Positions 7,258-16,143 of a stretch of DNA of 64,000 bases are shown in pieces. Both the position numbers and the translations under genes were made by a program. The stretch is from Wenyingzhuangia fucanilytica. Lineage in GTDB: Bacteria > Bacteroidota > Bacteroidia > Flavobacteriales > Flavobacteriaceae. Under the pieces are notes generated by a model. It was not told the DNA's origin. It saw nothing but the letters and a program-made list of their open reading frames with translations, and ran no database searches. Each line of letters starts with the position of its first letter. Position 1 is the first letter of the stretch. The stretch is taken from assembly GCF_001697185.1 (NCBI RefSeq), contig NZ_CP014224.1, forward strand, positions 1,612,001 through 1,676,000, read 5' to 3'.

Positions 7258-8784
7258 ATGCAAAATATAAAACATGATTACCGACTTGAAATGTCAGGAA
7301 TATCAAAAAGTTTTGGTGTTGTTTCGGTACTCAAAAACGTGAATTTAAAAGTAAAGCCAGGAGAAATCCATGCTTTACTTGGAGAGAATGGTGCAGGAAA
7401 ATCTACATTGATTAAAATTCTAAGTGGAGTGCATCATAAAGACAGCGGTAAAGTTTTGCTAGATGGGCAAGAAATCAATCCTAAAAACACACACGAAGGG
7501 CAAGTACTAGGAATTAAAGTGGTCTTTCAAGAACTGTCTTTGGTTAACGATTTGTCTGTTGCAGAAAACATTTACCTACACAAATTAGGAGCTAGTAAAT
7601 TTTGGATGAATTGGAAAGAAATCACTCAAAATGCACAAGAATTAATTGACTCTTTGGGCTTTAAAATAGATGCTTCTGCTACCGTTAGAGATTTAAGTAT
7701 TGTTCAAAAACAAGTTGTAGAAATAGCCAAAGCGTTGTCAGAAGGAACCAAAGTATTGGTTTTAGATGAACCCACAACAGTTTTTGATCCAACTGATACC
7801 AAAAAGTTGATTGACAATTTGTTCCGATTAAAAAAAGAAGGGATTTCAATTATTTACATTTCACATCATTTAGAAGAAATTTTTACAGTTGCAGATACCA
7901 TTACCGTGTTGAGAGATGGTGTAGACACAGGTTGTGTAGCTACCCAAAACACAAATACTGATGATGTTATTAAAATGATGATTGGTCGTGAGTTAAAAGA
8001 TTTATTCCCTGTAAGAAATGTAACTATTGGAACCAGTCCTGTATTAGAAGTAAAGGAATTAAGTGCCAAAGAAAATATGGTACACAATGTATCTTTTAAT
8101 GTAAAACCAGGAGAAGTTGTAGGAATAGCTGGTTTAGGAGGAAGTGGACGAACAGAATTGGCCAAATTAATTTTTGGTGCAGAAAAAAAGAAATCGGGTA
8201 AGTTGATTTTAGAGGGTAAGGAAATAAAAAATGGAACTCCAGCCCAGGCAGTAGCCAATAAAATAGGATTTGTATCCGAAGATAGAAAAGAAGAAGGAGT
8301 TTTTTTACCACTGTCTATCAAAAAGAATATTAGCGTTACCAACTTTAATTTTATATCAAACAAGTTTGGATTTTTAATGCCCGATAAAGAACAAAACAAT
8401 GTAAGTTCTTTGATTGATAAACTAAAAATTAAAACTCCTAATTCAGAAATTGAAGTAAAAAACTTAAGTGGAGGAAATCAACAAAAAGTTGCTTTGGCAA
8501 AATGGTTAAGCATTGATAGTAAAGTAATTATTATAGATGAACCTACAAGAGGCGTAGATGTGGGAGCTAAAATAGAAATTTACAATTTGATTAACGAAGT
8601 AGCCGAAAAAGGAGTGGGAGTAGTAGTAATATCTTCTGACATGCCTGAGATTATGGGAATTGCAGATAGAATATTAGTAATGCACACAGGTACCATTTAT
8701 GGTGAATTATCTAAACAAGAATTTTCAGAAGAAAACATTTTACGTTACGCAATTGGAAAACCATTAAAAGAATTAAGTATTTAA
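7258..8784 (+). CDS. Sugar ABC transporter ATPase with two nucleotide-binding domains (RbsA type)
   Basis: This 508-residue protein carries two fused ABC domains, the hallmark of the CUT2 class. Domain 1 has Walker A GENGAGKST (42-50), a signature-like LSIVQKQVVEIAKAL and Walker B LVLDEP. Domain 2 has the degenerate Walker A usual in this family (GLGGSGRTEL), an intact LSGGNQQKV signature and IIIDEPTRGVD. Only one catalytic site is therefore expected to be fully canonical, as in RbsA. It powers import of the sugar alcohol. The spacing to its neighbours is 18 and 13 bp, so it belongs to one operon. Confidence 0.93.
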   Translation: MQNIKHDYRLEMSGISKSFGVVSVLKNVNLKVKPGEIHALLGENGAGKSTLIKILSGVHHKDSGKVLLDGQEINPKNTHEGQVLGIKVVFQELSLVNDLSVAENIYLHKLGASKFWMNWKEITQNAQELIDSLGFKIDASATVRDLSIVQKQVVEIAKALSEGTKVLVLDEPTTVFDPTDTKKLIDNLFRLKKEGISIIYISHHLEEIFTVADTITVLRDGVDTGCVATQNTNTDDVIKMMIGRELKDLFPVRNVTIGTSPVLEVKELSAKENMVHNVSFNVKPGEVVGIAGLGGSGRTELAKLIFGAEKKKSGKLILEGKEIKNGTPAQAVANKIGFVSEDRKEEGVFLPLSIKKNISVTNFNFISNKFGFLMPDKEQNNVSSLIDKLKIKTPNSEIEVKNLSGGNQQKVALAKWLSIDSKVIIIDEPTRGVDVGAKIEIYNLINEVAEKGVGVVVISSDMPEIMGIADRILVMHTGTIYGELSKQEFSEENILRYAIGKPLKELSI

Positions 8785-8797
8785 AAAAGAACAGATT

Positions 8798-9766
8798 ATG
8801 GCTTTAATTATAAAACAACAATTAAGCAGCCCAGGAGGATGGCTTAAATTTTTAATCAAACACAACACTATTTTTATTTTTATTTTGCTGGTTATTTTTT
8901 CAGCATGTATTTCAGATGTGTTTTTTACCTCTGTAAACCTATCAAACTTATTAAAACAAGTATCAGGAATTGGTATTATTAGTATTGGTATGTTGATTGT
9001 GATTCTTACCGGTGGTATAGATTTATCGGTAGGTTCTATGGTGGCATTGCTCGCAGTAACGTTTGCCATTTTAGTCAACTTGGTTATTTTGCCCTTGGCT
9101 ATTTTAGGTACCATTGTTATTGGTTTTGCTTTGGGGAGTATTGCAGGATATTTGGTTGCTTTTCAAAAAATGGCTCCTTTTATAGCTACATTGGCTTTAA
9201 TGACCATTGCCAGAGGATTAGGATTTATTTATTCTAAAGGATCTCCAATTATTTTTGAAACCAAAGGAGGTTTGTTCATGTCAAATTTTGCAAACAACTC
9301 AACATTAGGAATTCCTAACATTGCCATTGTGTTTTTTATCATTGTAATTGCAGCCATGGTAATGTTAAAACAAAATGTATTTGGTAGGTTAATTATTGCT
9401 ATTGGTAGTAACGAAGAAGCTTCTCGTTTGTCTGGAATAAAAGTAAACAAGTACAAATTTTTAGTGTATGCAATTTCTGGAGCTTTGGCAGCAACAGCCG
9501 CTATTATTGTAGCTTCTAGAACCAACTTAGGATCGCCAAACATGGGAATGGCTTGGGAGTTAGATGCCATTGCAGCTGTAGTAATTGGTGGGGCTAGTTT
9601 AAACGGAGGAAAAGGAACTGCGTTAAACACCCTAATGGGAGTGTTAATTTTAGGATTGATTAGCAATATTTTAAACCTATTAAATGTACCCTCTTATCCG
9701 CAACAAGTAGTAAAAGGAGCTATTATAGTGTTTGCTGTTTTATTACAACGTTTTGAGAATAAATAA
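8798..9766 (+). CDS. Sugar ABC transporter permease (RbsC type)
   Basis: This 322-residue, strongly hydrophobic protein has about 8-10 membrane segments. It contains the family signature LTGGIDLSVGS near residues 69-79, and the conserved GRLIIAIGSNEEASRLSGI loop that contacts the ATPase. It should form the homodimeric inner-membrane channel for the substrate delivered by the upstream lipoprotein. The gene lies 13 bp after the ATPase and 11 bp before mannitol dehydrogenase. ABC uptake of this CUT2 kind is less usual for sugars in Bacteroidota than TonB/MFS systems. Confidence 0.92.
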   Translation: MALIIKQQLSSPGGWLKFLIKHNTIFIFILLVIFSACISDVFFTSVNLSNLLKQVSGIGIISIGMLIVILTGGIDLSVGSMVALLAVTFAILVNLVILPLAILGTIVIGFALGSIAGYLVAFQKMAPFIATLALMTIARGLGFIYSKGSPIIFETKGGLFMSNFANNSTLGIPNIAIVFFIIVIAAMVMLKQNVFGRLIIAIGSNEEASRLSGIKVNKYKFLVYAISGALAATAAIIVASRTNLGSPNMGMAWELDAIAAVVIGGASLNGGKGTALNTLMGVLILGLISNILNLLNVPSYPQQVVKGAIIVFAVLLQRFENK

Positions 9767-9777
9767 AAAATAAGAAA

Positions 9778-11262
9778 ATGAATACATATCAATTAAACAA
9801 TAAAAACTTGACTTTATTTAAAGATCAAGTTGCCATACCCCAATACAATAGAGCAGAGGTAAAAACTGGAATTGTACACGTAGGAATTGGTGGTTTTCAC
9901 AGAGCACACCAAGCTTTGTATACCGATGATTTATTACACCAAGAAGGAAATAATGATTGGGGAATTTGTGGAGTAGCCTTGTTAAAATTCGATCAAAAAA
10001 TATACAATACTCTTAAAGAGCAAGATGGTTTGTACACCTTAGTTGTAAAAGAGTTAGATGGAACCTTATCCAAAAGAATTATTGGTTCTATGGTAGAAAC
10101 TTTGTTTGCTCCAGAAAATCCATCAAAAGTAATTGAAAAAATGGCGAGTGATGAAGTAAAAATCATCACATTAACCATTACAGAAGGAGGATATAATTAC
10201 AACGAAGCTACCAGTGAGTTTGATGCTGACAATCCACAAATTTTACAAGATATAGCCAATCCTTTAAACCCTATAACCATTTTTGGATATTTAACCCAAG
10301 CGTTAAAATTAAGAAAAGAAAGAGGTTTAGATGGAATTACCATTCAGTCTTGCGACAATATTCAAGGAAATGGACACATGACTCAAAAAATGTTGTTGAG
10401 CTATGTAAAAATGGCAGAACCTACTTTGGTCGGTTGGATAGAAAACAACGTGTCTTTTCCAAACAGTATGGTAGATAGAATTACCCCAGCTACCACTCAA
10501 AATGATGTAGAAGAATTAACAAAAACATCTGGTATAGATGATGCTTGGCCAGTGGTTTGTGAGCCTTTTAAACAATGGGTTATAGAAGATAATTTTGTAG
10601 CGGGTAGACCTGCTTGGGAAAACGTAGGTGCACAGTTTGCTAAAGACGTTGTGCCTTATGAAAAAATGAAGTTGAGTTTATTAAATGCAGGGCATTCTGT
10701 ATTAGGAATTTTAGGAGCTTTAATAGGTTACAACACCATTGATGAAGTGGTGCACAACAAAAATATAGCGACTTTTTTAAAAAACTACATGGATAAAGAA
10801 GTTACTTCTACTTTAGGAACTTTAGAGGGGGTAGATTTAGAAGTGTACAAACAATCTTTGATAGAACGTTTTGGAAACATCAATATCAAAGATCAAATTG
10901 ATAGAATTTGTTCAGAGAGCTCTGCAAAAATTCCAATTTTTATTCTACCAACGGTCAATACACAACTAAAAAACAAAGCAAATATAAAGCATGCAGCATT
11001 TGTTTTAGCAGCTTGGGCTGTATACAGTTTAGGAAAAAACGAAAAAGGAACGGATTTAAATATTAAAGATGCTTTAAAAACTACGCTGCACCAAAAAGCG
11101 ATTGCTGCTCAGCAAAACTCTACACTATTTTTAGAAATAGAAACTGTTTTTGGAGATTTGAGGAAAAACGATGTTTTTGTGCAAGCATTTGCAAACGCAT
11201 ATGATAATATTGTAAAAAAGGGTGTTGAAAAATGTGTGATTGACATCAATCAGTCTATCTAA
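9778..11262 (+). CDS. mtlK: Mannitol 2-dehydrogenase (polyol long-chain dehydrogenase)
   Basis: This 494-residue member of the polyol-specific long-chain dehydrogenases matches Pseudomonas mannitol 2-dehydrogenase along its length. It has an N-terminal nucleotide-binding stretch GIVHVGIGGFHRAHQ, SCDN near the middle, MVDRITP, and the catalytic region KLSLLNAGH with K298, N303 and H306. These correspond to K295, N300 and H303 of the Pseudomonas enzyme. It would oxidise mannitol (or D-arabinitol or sorbitol) at C2 with NAD, giving fructose. The fructokinase gene follows by 12 bp and fits that product. Fructuronate reductase is a relative, but the operon partners argue against it. Confidence 0.88.
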   Translation: MNTYQLNNKNLTLFKDQVAIPQYNRAEVKTGIVHVGIGGFHRAHQALYTDDLLHQEGNNDWGICGVALLKFDQKIYNTLKEQDGLYTLVVKELDGTLSKRIIGSMVETLFAPENPSKVIEKMASDEVKIITLTITEGGYNYNEATSEFDADNPQILQDIANPLNPITIFGYLTQALKLRKERGLDGITIQSCDNIQGNGHMTQKMLLSYVKMAEPTLVGWIENNVSFPNSMVDRITPATTQNDVEELTKTSGIDDAWPVVCEPFKQWVIEDNFVAGRPAWENVGAQFAKDVVPYEKMKLSLLNAGHSVLGILGALIGYNTIDEVVHNKNIATFLKNYMDKEVTSTLGTLEGVDLEVYKQSLIERFGNINIKDQIDRICSESSAKIPIFILPTVNTQLKNKANIKHAAFVLAAWAVYSLGKNEKGTDLNIKDALKTTLHQKAIAAQQNSTLFLEIETVFGDLRKNDVFVQAFANAYDNIVKKGVEKCVIDINQSI

Positions 11263-11274
11263 AAACAAGAAAAA

Positions 11275-12156
11275 ATGAAAAACATAGTTTGTTTTGGAGA
11301 GGTGCTGTGGGATGTTTTTCCAGAGCATAAAAAAATAGGAGGAGCTCCTTTAAATGTTGCTGTTAGACTACAATCTTTAGGTAATCATGTAAGCATGATT
11401 AGTAGTGTGGGGCAAGATGCGGATGGTGATAAAATCATAGATTTTGTAAAAGAACACAAAGTTGATGCGAGCAATATTCAAATCAATCCTGCACAGCAAA
11501 CAGGAAGTGTAGCAGTAACTTTAGACAATGAAAGATCGGCTACTTATGAAATTGAACACCCTAGAGCTTGGGATAAAATTGAATTGTCTGAAAAAGCCAT
11601 AAATAGAGCCAAAACTGCAGATGCTTTTATTTATGGAAGTTTGGCAGCTAGAGATTTGGTTTCTAGAAACACCCTTTATGAATTGTTAAAAATAGCTCCT
11701 TATAAAATTTTTGATGTGAACTTAAGAAAGCCACATTACAGTTCAGAAATTTTAAATGAGTTGATGCATCAAGCAGATTTTATAAAATTTAATGATGATG
11801 AAATTCTAGAAATTGTAAAGAATTATACTGCAGTTATAAATACTGTAGAAGAAGCAATTCAGTTTATTGCCCAACAAACCGGTGCAACTTCAATATGCGT
11901 AACCAAAGGAAGTAAAGGAGCGGTGTTGTATTACAGTGGAAAACTTTATCAAAATCCGGGTTATAAAATTAAGGTTGTTGATACGGTGGGAGCTGGAGAT
12001 TCGTTTTTAGCTTCGTTAATCAATCAATTATTAAATAATTCAAGTCCACAAAAAGCCATTGATTTTGCTTGCGCTGTGGGAGCTATTGTAGCGAGTAGAG
12101 AAGGAGCAAACCCCAAAATAGATAAAAGTAGTATTGATGCTTTAATGATGGTGTAA
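11275..12156 (+). CDS. PfkB-family fructokinase
   Basis: This 293-residue ribokinase-fold sugar kinase has the N-terminal glycine-rich substrate segment GGAPLNVAV and the C-terminal PfkB signature DTVGAGDSF, whose Asp is the catalytic base. It has the length and motif order of bacterial fructokinases. As last gene of the hexitol operon it would phosphorylate fructose made by the adjacent mannitol 2-dehydrogenase to fructose-6-phosphate. A second PfkB kinase is encoded at 17480-18403 in the next locus, so the two loci duplicate this step. Confidence 0.88.
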   Translation: MKNIVCFGEVLWDVFPEHKKIGGAPLNVAVRLQSLGNHVSMISSVGQDADGDKIIDFVKEHKVDASNIQINPAQQTGSVAVTLDNERSATYEIEHPRAWDKIELSEKAINRAKTADAFIYGSLAARDLVSRNTLYELLKIAPYKIFDVNLRKPHYSSEILNELMHQADFIKFNDDEILEIVKNYTAVINTVEEAIQFIAQQTGATSICVTKGSKGAVLYYSGKLYQNPGYKIKVVDTVGAGDSFLASLINQLLNNSSPQKAIDFACAVGAIVASREGANPKIDKSSIDALMMV

Positions 12157-12213
12157 GCTATACATCATTAAAAAAGTAATAATTAAAATAAGTTTATATA
12201 TACTTCTTTTTAT

Positions 12214-12269
12214 TTGAGTTTTCACCTTGTAAACTAACGTTTTAAACTTAGTTACAAGGTGTTTTTATT
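12214..12269. terminator. Terminator hairpin, copy 1 of a 56-bp repeated sequence
   Basis: An imperfect stem (CACCTTGTAAACTAA with TTAGTTACAAGGTG, one bulged A) is followed by T-rich sequence. It ends the hexitol operon, 57 bp past the fructokinase stop, and overlaps the stop codon of the converging LacI gene. The same 56 bp recur at 20171-20226 with one difference, which keeps the pairing as a G-U wobble. Confidence 0.75.
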
Positions 12270-13290
12270 TTGTTGATTCTCTTTTGATTAAAGCAGTTTC
12301 TAGCTGGATTATTTCAGGAGTAATGGTTAAACTATTCTTAATATCTTTAATCTCTTTATATAATTGATTAAATGCTATTTGTCCCATGGTATACCCAGGC
12401 TGATCAATAGTTGTAATGGTTGGAGAAATGACAGATGACATAAACCAATTACTAAAACCTACAATAGATATTTCATCGGGAATTTTAACTCCTAATCTAT
12501 TAAACTCTGAAATAGCCCCAATAGCCACTAAATCTGTATTGATAAAAATACCATCTACATCATTGTGTTCTTTGTACAGCTTGGCAGCATTCATTTTACC
12601 ATCATCAAAACTATTTTCATCACAATCATTTAAATACACTAAACTAGGGTCATATTCCATCCCATTGTCTAACAAGGCTTTTTTGTAACCTAAAAATCTA
12701 TCTATAGAATTTTGAGGTAACAAAGGCCCTCTAAAATGAGCAATGCGTTTACAACCTGTATCTATTAAGTGTTGAGTAGCCATATAAGCTGCTTTTTGAT
12801 CATCAATAATAATTTTAGAACATTTTACCAACTTTGCAATTTTATCAAACATTACCAAAGGTTTATCTTGATTAATGACTGCATTTAAATGTTTAAAATC
12901 TGCAGTTCCATTGGCTAAAGAAATTAAAATACCATCTACTCTATGGCTCATTAACAATTCTATTTGTTTTTTTTCTAACTCATAAGATTCGTTAGATTGT
13001 AGTATAATTACCAAATAACCAACTTTTTCTGCTTCAGAAATAATTCCTTTAATCACATTAGAAAAAAAATGATGTACTACTTCTGGAATAACCAAACCAA
13101 TAGTTTTAGATTCTTTGGTTCTTAGGTTTACAGCAAAAGAATTGGGAGTATAATTTAACGTAGCAGCCAGTTCTTTAACCAAAGCTTTGGTTTTTGGACT
13201 TACATCGGGATAATCTTTTAAAGCTTTAGAAACAGTAGTAACAGATATGTTTAATTTATCTGCTATTTCTTTTAAGGTAACAGGTTTCAT
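12265..13290 (-). CDS. LacI-family transcriptional regulator of the sucrose-type locus
   Basis: The 341-residue protein starts MKPVTLKEIADKLNISVTTVSKAL, the standard LacI N-terminal helix-turn-helix and hinge. A periplasmic-binding-like effector domain follows (about 60-340). An in-frame extension upstream to 13410 would place the operators inside the coding region and prepend 40 atypical residues, so I use the ATG at 13290. It is divergent from the TonB receptor, and two LacI-type palindromes lie between them. By position it should repress the receptor-transporter-kinase-phosphorylase genes until a sugar signal appears. Sucrose, fructose or a phosphate ester are possible effectors. Confidence 0.9.
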   Translation of the reverse strand: MKPVTLKEIADKLNISVTTVSKALKDYPDVSPKTKALVKELAATLNYTPNSFAVNLRTKESKTIGLVIPEVVHHFFSNVIKGIISEAEKVGYLVIILQSNESYELEKKQIELLMSHRVDGILISLANGTADFKHLNAVINQDKPLVMFDKIAKLVKCSKIIIDDQKAAYMATQHLIDTGCKRIAHFRGPLLPQNSIDRFLGYKKALLDNGMEYDPSLVYLNDCDENSFDDGKMNAAKLYKEHNDVDGIFINTDLVAIGAISEFNRLGVKIPDEISIVGFSNWFMSSVISPTITTIDQPGYTMGQIAFNQLYKEIKDIKNSLTITPEIIQLETALIKRESTK

Positions 13291-13329
13291 ATATATTTTT
13301 TGATAAATAAATATACTAAAAATAACTTT

Positions 13330-13364
13330 CGAAAACGTTTTAGGTGATTTCGAAAACGTTTTCG
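13330..13364. promoter_or_regulatory. Tandem LacI-family operators
   Basis: Two sites with the CGAAAACGTTTT core occur here. The first is CGAAAACGTTTTAG (13330-13343) and the second is CGAAAACGTTTTCG (13351-13364, a perfect 14-bp palindrome). Their centres are 21 bp apart, two helical turns, so two dimers would lie on the same DNA face. They sit between the LacI gene and the TonB-receptor gene. A weak -7-like TAATTTAG occurs at 13400-13407. Confidence 0.75.
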
Positions 13365-13452
13365 TTACAAAACATTCATTTTTTAGACAATTACACTCAT
13401 AATTTAGCAATAGAATTACTTAAATTATTAACTATTAACAAAAATAACTATT

Positions 13453-16050
13453 ATGAAAAATTCAACTCAATTTAAATGGGGTCTTTTATTTGTGATGCTA
13501 TTATCAGTATCATCCATAATGGCACAAACTACTATTTCAGGAAATGTTAAAGATCAAAACGGTGATCCATTGTTAGGAGTAACGGTGTTATTAAAAGGAA
13601 CTACTCAAGGTACTGCCACAGATTTTGATGGAAACTATAACATTACGAATGTAAAAGACGGAAACTATACATTAACTGCAGAATTTTTAGGATATTCTAA
13701 TTATTCCAAATCAGTTAAAGTTCAAGGAAAAAATATAACACTTAACTTTACCATGAACGCAAGTTCTGAATCGTTAGACGAAGTTATTATTACCGGAGTT
13801 GCTACTCCTAAATCTAAAATAGAATCTAGTGTTTCTGTAACTACTATGAAACCATCAACAATTACACAATCTGCCCCTAGATCTACTGCAGAAATCTTTA
13901 GAACCATTCCAGGTATTCGTTCAGAATCTTCTGGAGGTGAAGGAAACTCTAATATTGCAGTAAGAGGGGTGCCAATTTCTTCTGGAGGATCTAAATACGT
14001 ACAGTTACAAGAAGATGGATTACCAGTGTTATTATATGGTGACATTGCTTTTGGTACTGCTGATATTTTTACAAGATTTGATAATAACGTGGCTAAAATT
14101 GAAGCTATTCGTGGAGGTTCTGCTTCTACATTAACCTCTAATGGTCCTGGTGGAATTATTAATATTATTAGTAAAACAGGAGAAATTGAAGGAGGATCTA
14201 TAGGAACAACTTTTGGTGTTGATTATAATTCTTTTAGAACTGATTTTGATTATGGAACTGAAGTAAACGATGGATTATTTATTCATACAGGTGGTTTTTA
14301 TAGAGTAGGAGAAGGAATTAGAACTACTGGATTTACAGCTAATAATGGAGGACAATTAAAGGTAAGTTTAACAAAAAAATTTGACAACGGACATGTTAGA
14401 TTGTATGCAAAATATTTAAATGATAGAACGGCTGCTTACATGCCAGTACCTATTAAAGTAACAGGAACAAATAGTAATCCTACATGGGAAGATGCTCCTA
14501 ATTTTAGTGCCAATAGAGGTTCTATTCACAGTGCCAATCTTACTCAAACATTACGTACAGGTGCAGATGGAGAAACTACTAGAGGGAATGTAACAAACGG
14601 AATGCACCCAGTATCTACTTCAGTAGGATTTGAAGCTAGTTTTGATTTGGATAATGATTGGAAAATTACCAACAATGGACGTTTTTCTGTAAACAAAGGA
14701 GCTTTTATTACTCCATTTGTAGAAAGTACAGCTACTGCAACAGACATGACAGCTACTTTAGGAGGAGCATTAACCTATGCTAGTGATGGAAATGCTGTAG
14801 ATGGAAATGCATTGGTAAACAGAATACACATGTTTGATGTTGAGTTAAACAACTTAAATAATTTTATGAATGATGTAAAATTATCTAAAACGATAAACAA
14901 CATTAGTATTACAGCAGGATACTTTAAATCTATTCAAAACATTTCTATGTCTTGGTTGTGGAATACTTATGTACAAGAAGTTTCGGATGACAATGCTAGA
15001 TTAATTAATGTTGATGGATTAAGTGAAAATGGTTTGTTAAATTATGGAACACCAGCATGGGGGAACTTACAACGTAATTACGATACTCAGTACAATGTAT
15101 CTGCACCTTATGCACAAATTTCTGTAGATGCAACTGAAAACTTAACGATTGATGCAAGTGTTAGATATGATATGGGGAAAGTAAGTGGTTCTTTTGCAGG
15201 AGGTAAAGAAGGTGCTATTGATGTAAATGGCGATGGAACTATTTCTACAGCAGAACAAACAGCACATGTAATAGACAATGCAAACCCAACAGCTGTAGAT
15301 TACGATTATAACTATATGTCTTATTCAGCTGGTATTAACTATAAATTTTCAGAAGATCAATCTGTATTTGCAAGATATAGTAAAGGAGCTTCTGCTAAAT
15401 CTGATCGTATTTTATTCTCTGGATTAAACTATTTAAATGGAGATAAAATCAATGCATTAGACTTTTTAAGTCAAGCAGAAGTTGGATTTAAAAGAAACCT
15501 AAGAAGAGGAGCTGTATACGCAACTGCTTTTTATGCAACTACAAATGAAGAAGGTGGTTTTGAAGCATCATCAAACAGTATTATAGAAAATGACTACAAA
15601 TCTATGGGACTTGAATTAGAAGGGTTTTACAACTTTGGTGATTTTAACTTAAGAGGGGCTGTAACTTATACAAAAGCAGAAATTACTTCTGGAGCAAACA
15701 AAGGAAACAAACCAAGAAGACAACCAGATTTTATTTACAACATTATGCCATCATATAACTTTGGTAGCACAAAACAAAATTCTGTAGGGTTAAGCTTTGT
15801 AGGACAAACAAAAGCATATTCACAAGACTCTAACGAATTAGTAATGCCAAGTTTTGTAATTACTAGTGGATTTATAAACTATGCTATTACAAAATCATTA
15901 AACGCAAACTTATCTGTAAACAATATTTTTGATTCAATAGCTATTACCGAAGCAGAAGAAGGAAGTATTACAGATAACCAAGTAAACTATGTTAGAGGTA
16001 GAACTTTACCAGGTAGATCAATTAGTTTAGCTTTAAAATATCAATTCTAA
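13453..16050 (+). CDS. TonB-dependent outer-membrane receptor, probable sucrose-type sugar transporter
   Basis: This is an 865-residue receptor: signal peptide (1-25, ending IMAQ), a carboxypeptidase-regulatory-like beta domain (about 27-105, with GNVKDQNGDPLLGVTVLLKG), a plug domain (about 115-245, including PRSTAEIFRTIPGIR and IEAIRGGSAST) and a 22-strand barrel ending in Phe (SLALKYQF). It starts the operon controlled by the LacI protein. No SusD-like partner is encoded nearby, as in Xanthomonas SuxA, so a small soluble sugar such as sucrose is more likely than a glycan. Transport should use TonB-ExbBD energy. The substrate is inferred from its neighbours. Confidence 0.88.
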   Translation: MKNSTQFKWGLLFVMLLSVSSIMAQTTISGNVKDQNGDPLLGVTVLLKGTTQGTATDFDGNYNITNVKDGNYTLTAEFLGYSNYSKSVKVQGKNITLNFTMNASSESLDEVIITGVATPKSKIESSVSVTTMKPSTITQSAPRSTAEIFRTIPGIRSESSGGEGNSNIAVRGVPISSGGSKYVQLQEDGLPVLLYGDIAFGTADIFTRFDNNVAKIEAIRGGSASTLTSNGPGGIINIISKTGEIEGGSIGTTFGVDYNSFRTDFDYGTEVNDGLFIHTGGFYRVGEGIRTTGFTANNGGQLKVSLTKKFDNGHVRLYAKYLNDRTAAYMPVPIKVTGTNSNPTWEDAPNFSANRGSIHSANLTQTLRTGADGETTRGNVTNGMHPVSTSVGFEASFDLDNDWKITNNGRFSVNKGAFITPFVESTATATDMTATLGGALTYASDGNAVDGNALVNRIHMFDVELNNLNNFMNDVKLSKTINNISITAGYFKSIQNISMSWLWNTYVQEVSDDNARLINVDGLSENGLLNYGTPAWGNLQRNYDTQYNVSAPYAQISVDATENLTIDASVRYDMGKVSGSFAGGKEGAIDVNGDGTISTAEQTAHVIDNANPTAVDYDYNYMSYSAGINYKFSEDQSVFARYSKGASAKSDRILFSGLNYLNGDKINALDFLSQAEVGFKRNLRRGAVYATAFYATTNEEGGFEASSNSIIENDYKSMGLELEGFYNFGDFNLRGAVTYTKAEITSGANKGNKPRRQPDFIYNIMPSYNFGSTKQNSVGLSFVGQTKAYSQDSNELVMPSFVITSGFINYAITKSLNANLSVNNIFDSIAITEAEEGSITDNQVNYVRGRTLPGRSISLALKYQF

Positions 16051-16069
16051 TTTCTAAACTAATATTATT

Positions 16070-16102
16070 AAAGAGTTGATGTTTAAAAGACATCAACTCT
16101 TT
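16070..16102 (+). terminator. Stem-loop between the TonB receptor and MFS genes
   Basis: A perfect 12-bp stem (16070-16081 with 16091-16102) closes a 9-nt loop and is followed only by TTTAAATAAAA. With a weak U-tract inside an apparent operon, it may terminate partially or protect the receptor message, giving more receptor than downstream enzymes. Confidence 0.55.
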
Positions 16103-16143
16103 AAATAAAAGAATCTGTTTTTTTAATTCATAAAAACAAAGCT

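Noticed and set aside
7866-8399. Minus-strand open frame of about 177 codons
   Set aside because: It lies wholly inside the ABC ATPase gene, opposite strand, and has no recognisable domain. It is a shadow of the conserved plus-strand protein.
13291-13410. N-terminal extension of the LacI protein
   Set aside because: The 40 extra residues are unlike LacI proteins and would cover both operators. The ATG at 13290 gives the standard N-terminus.
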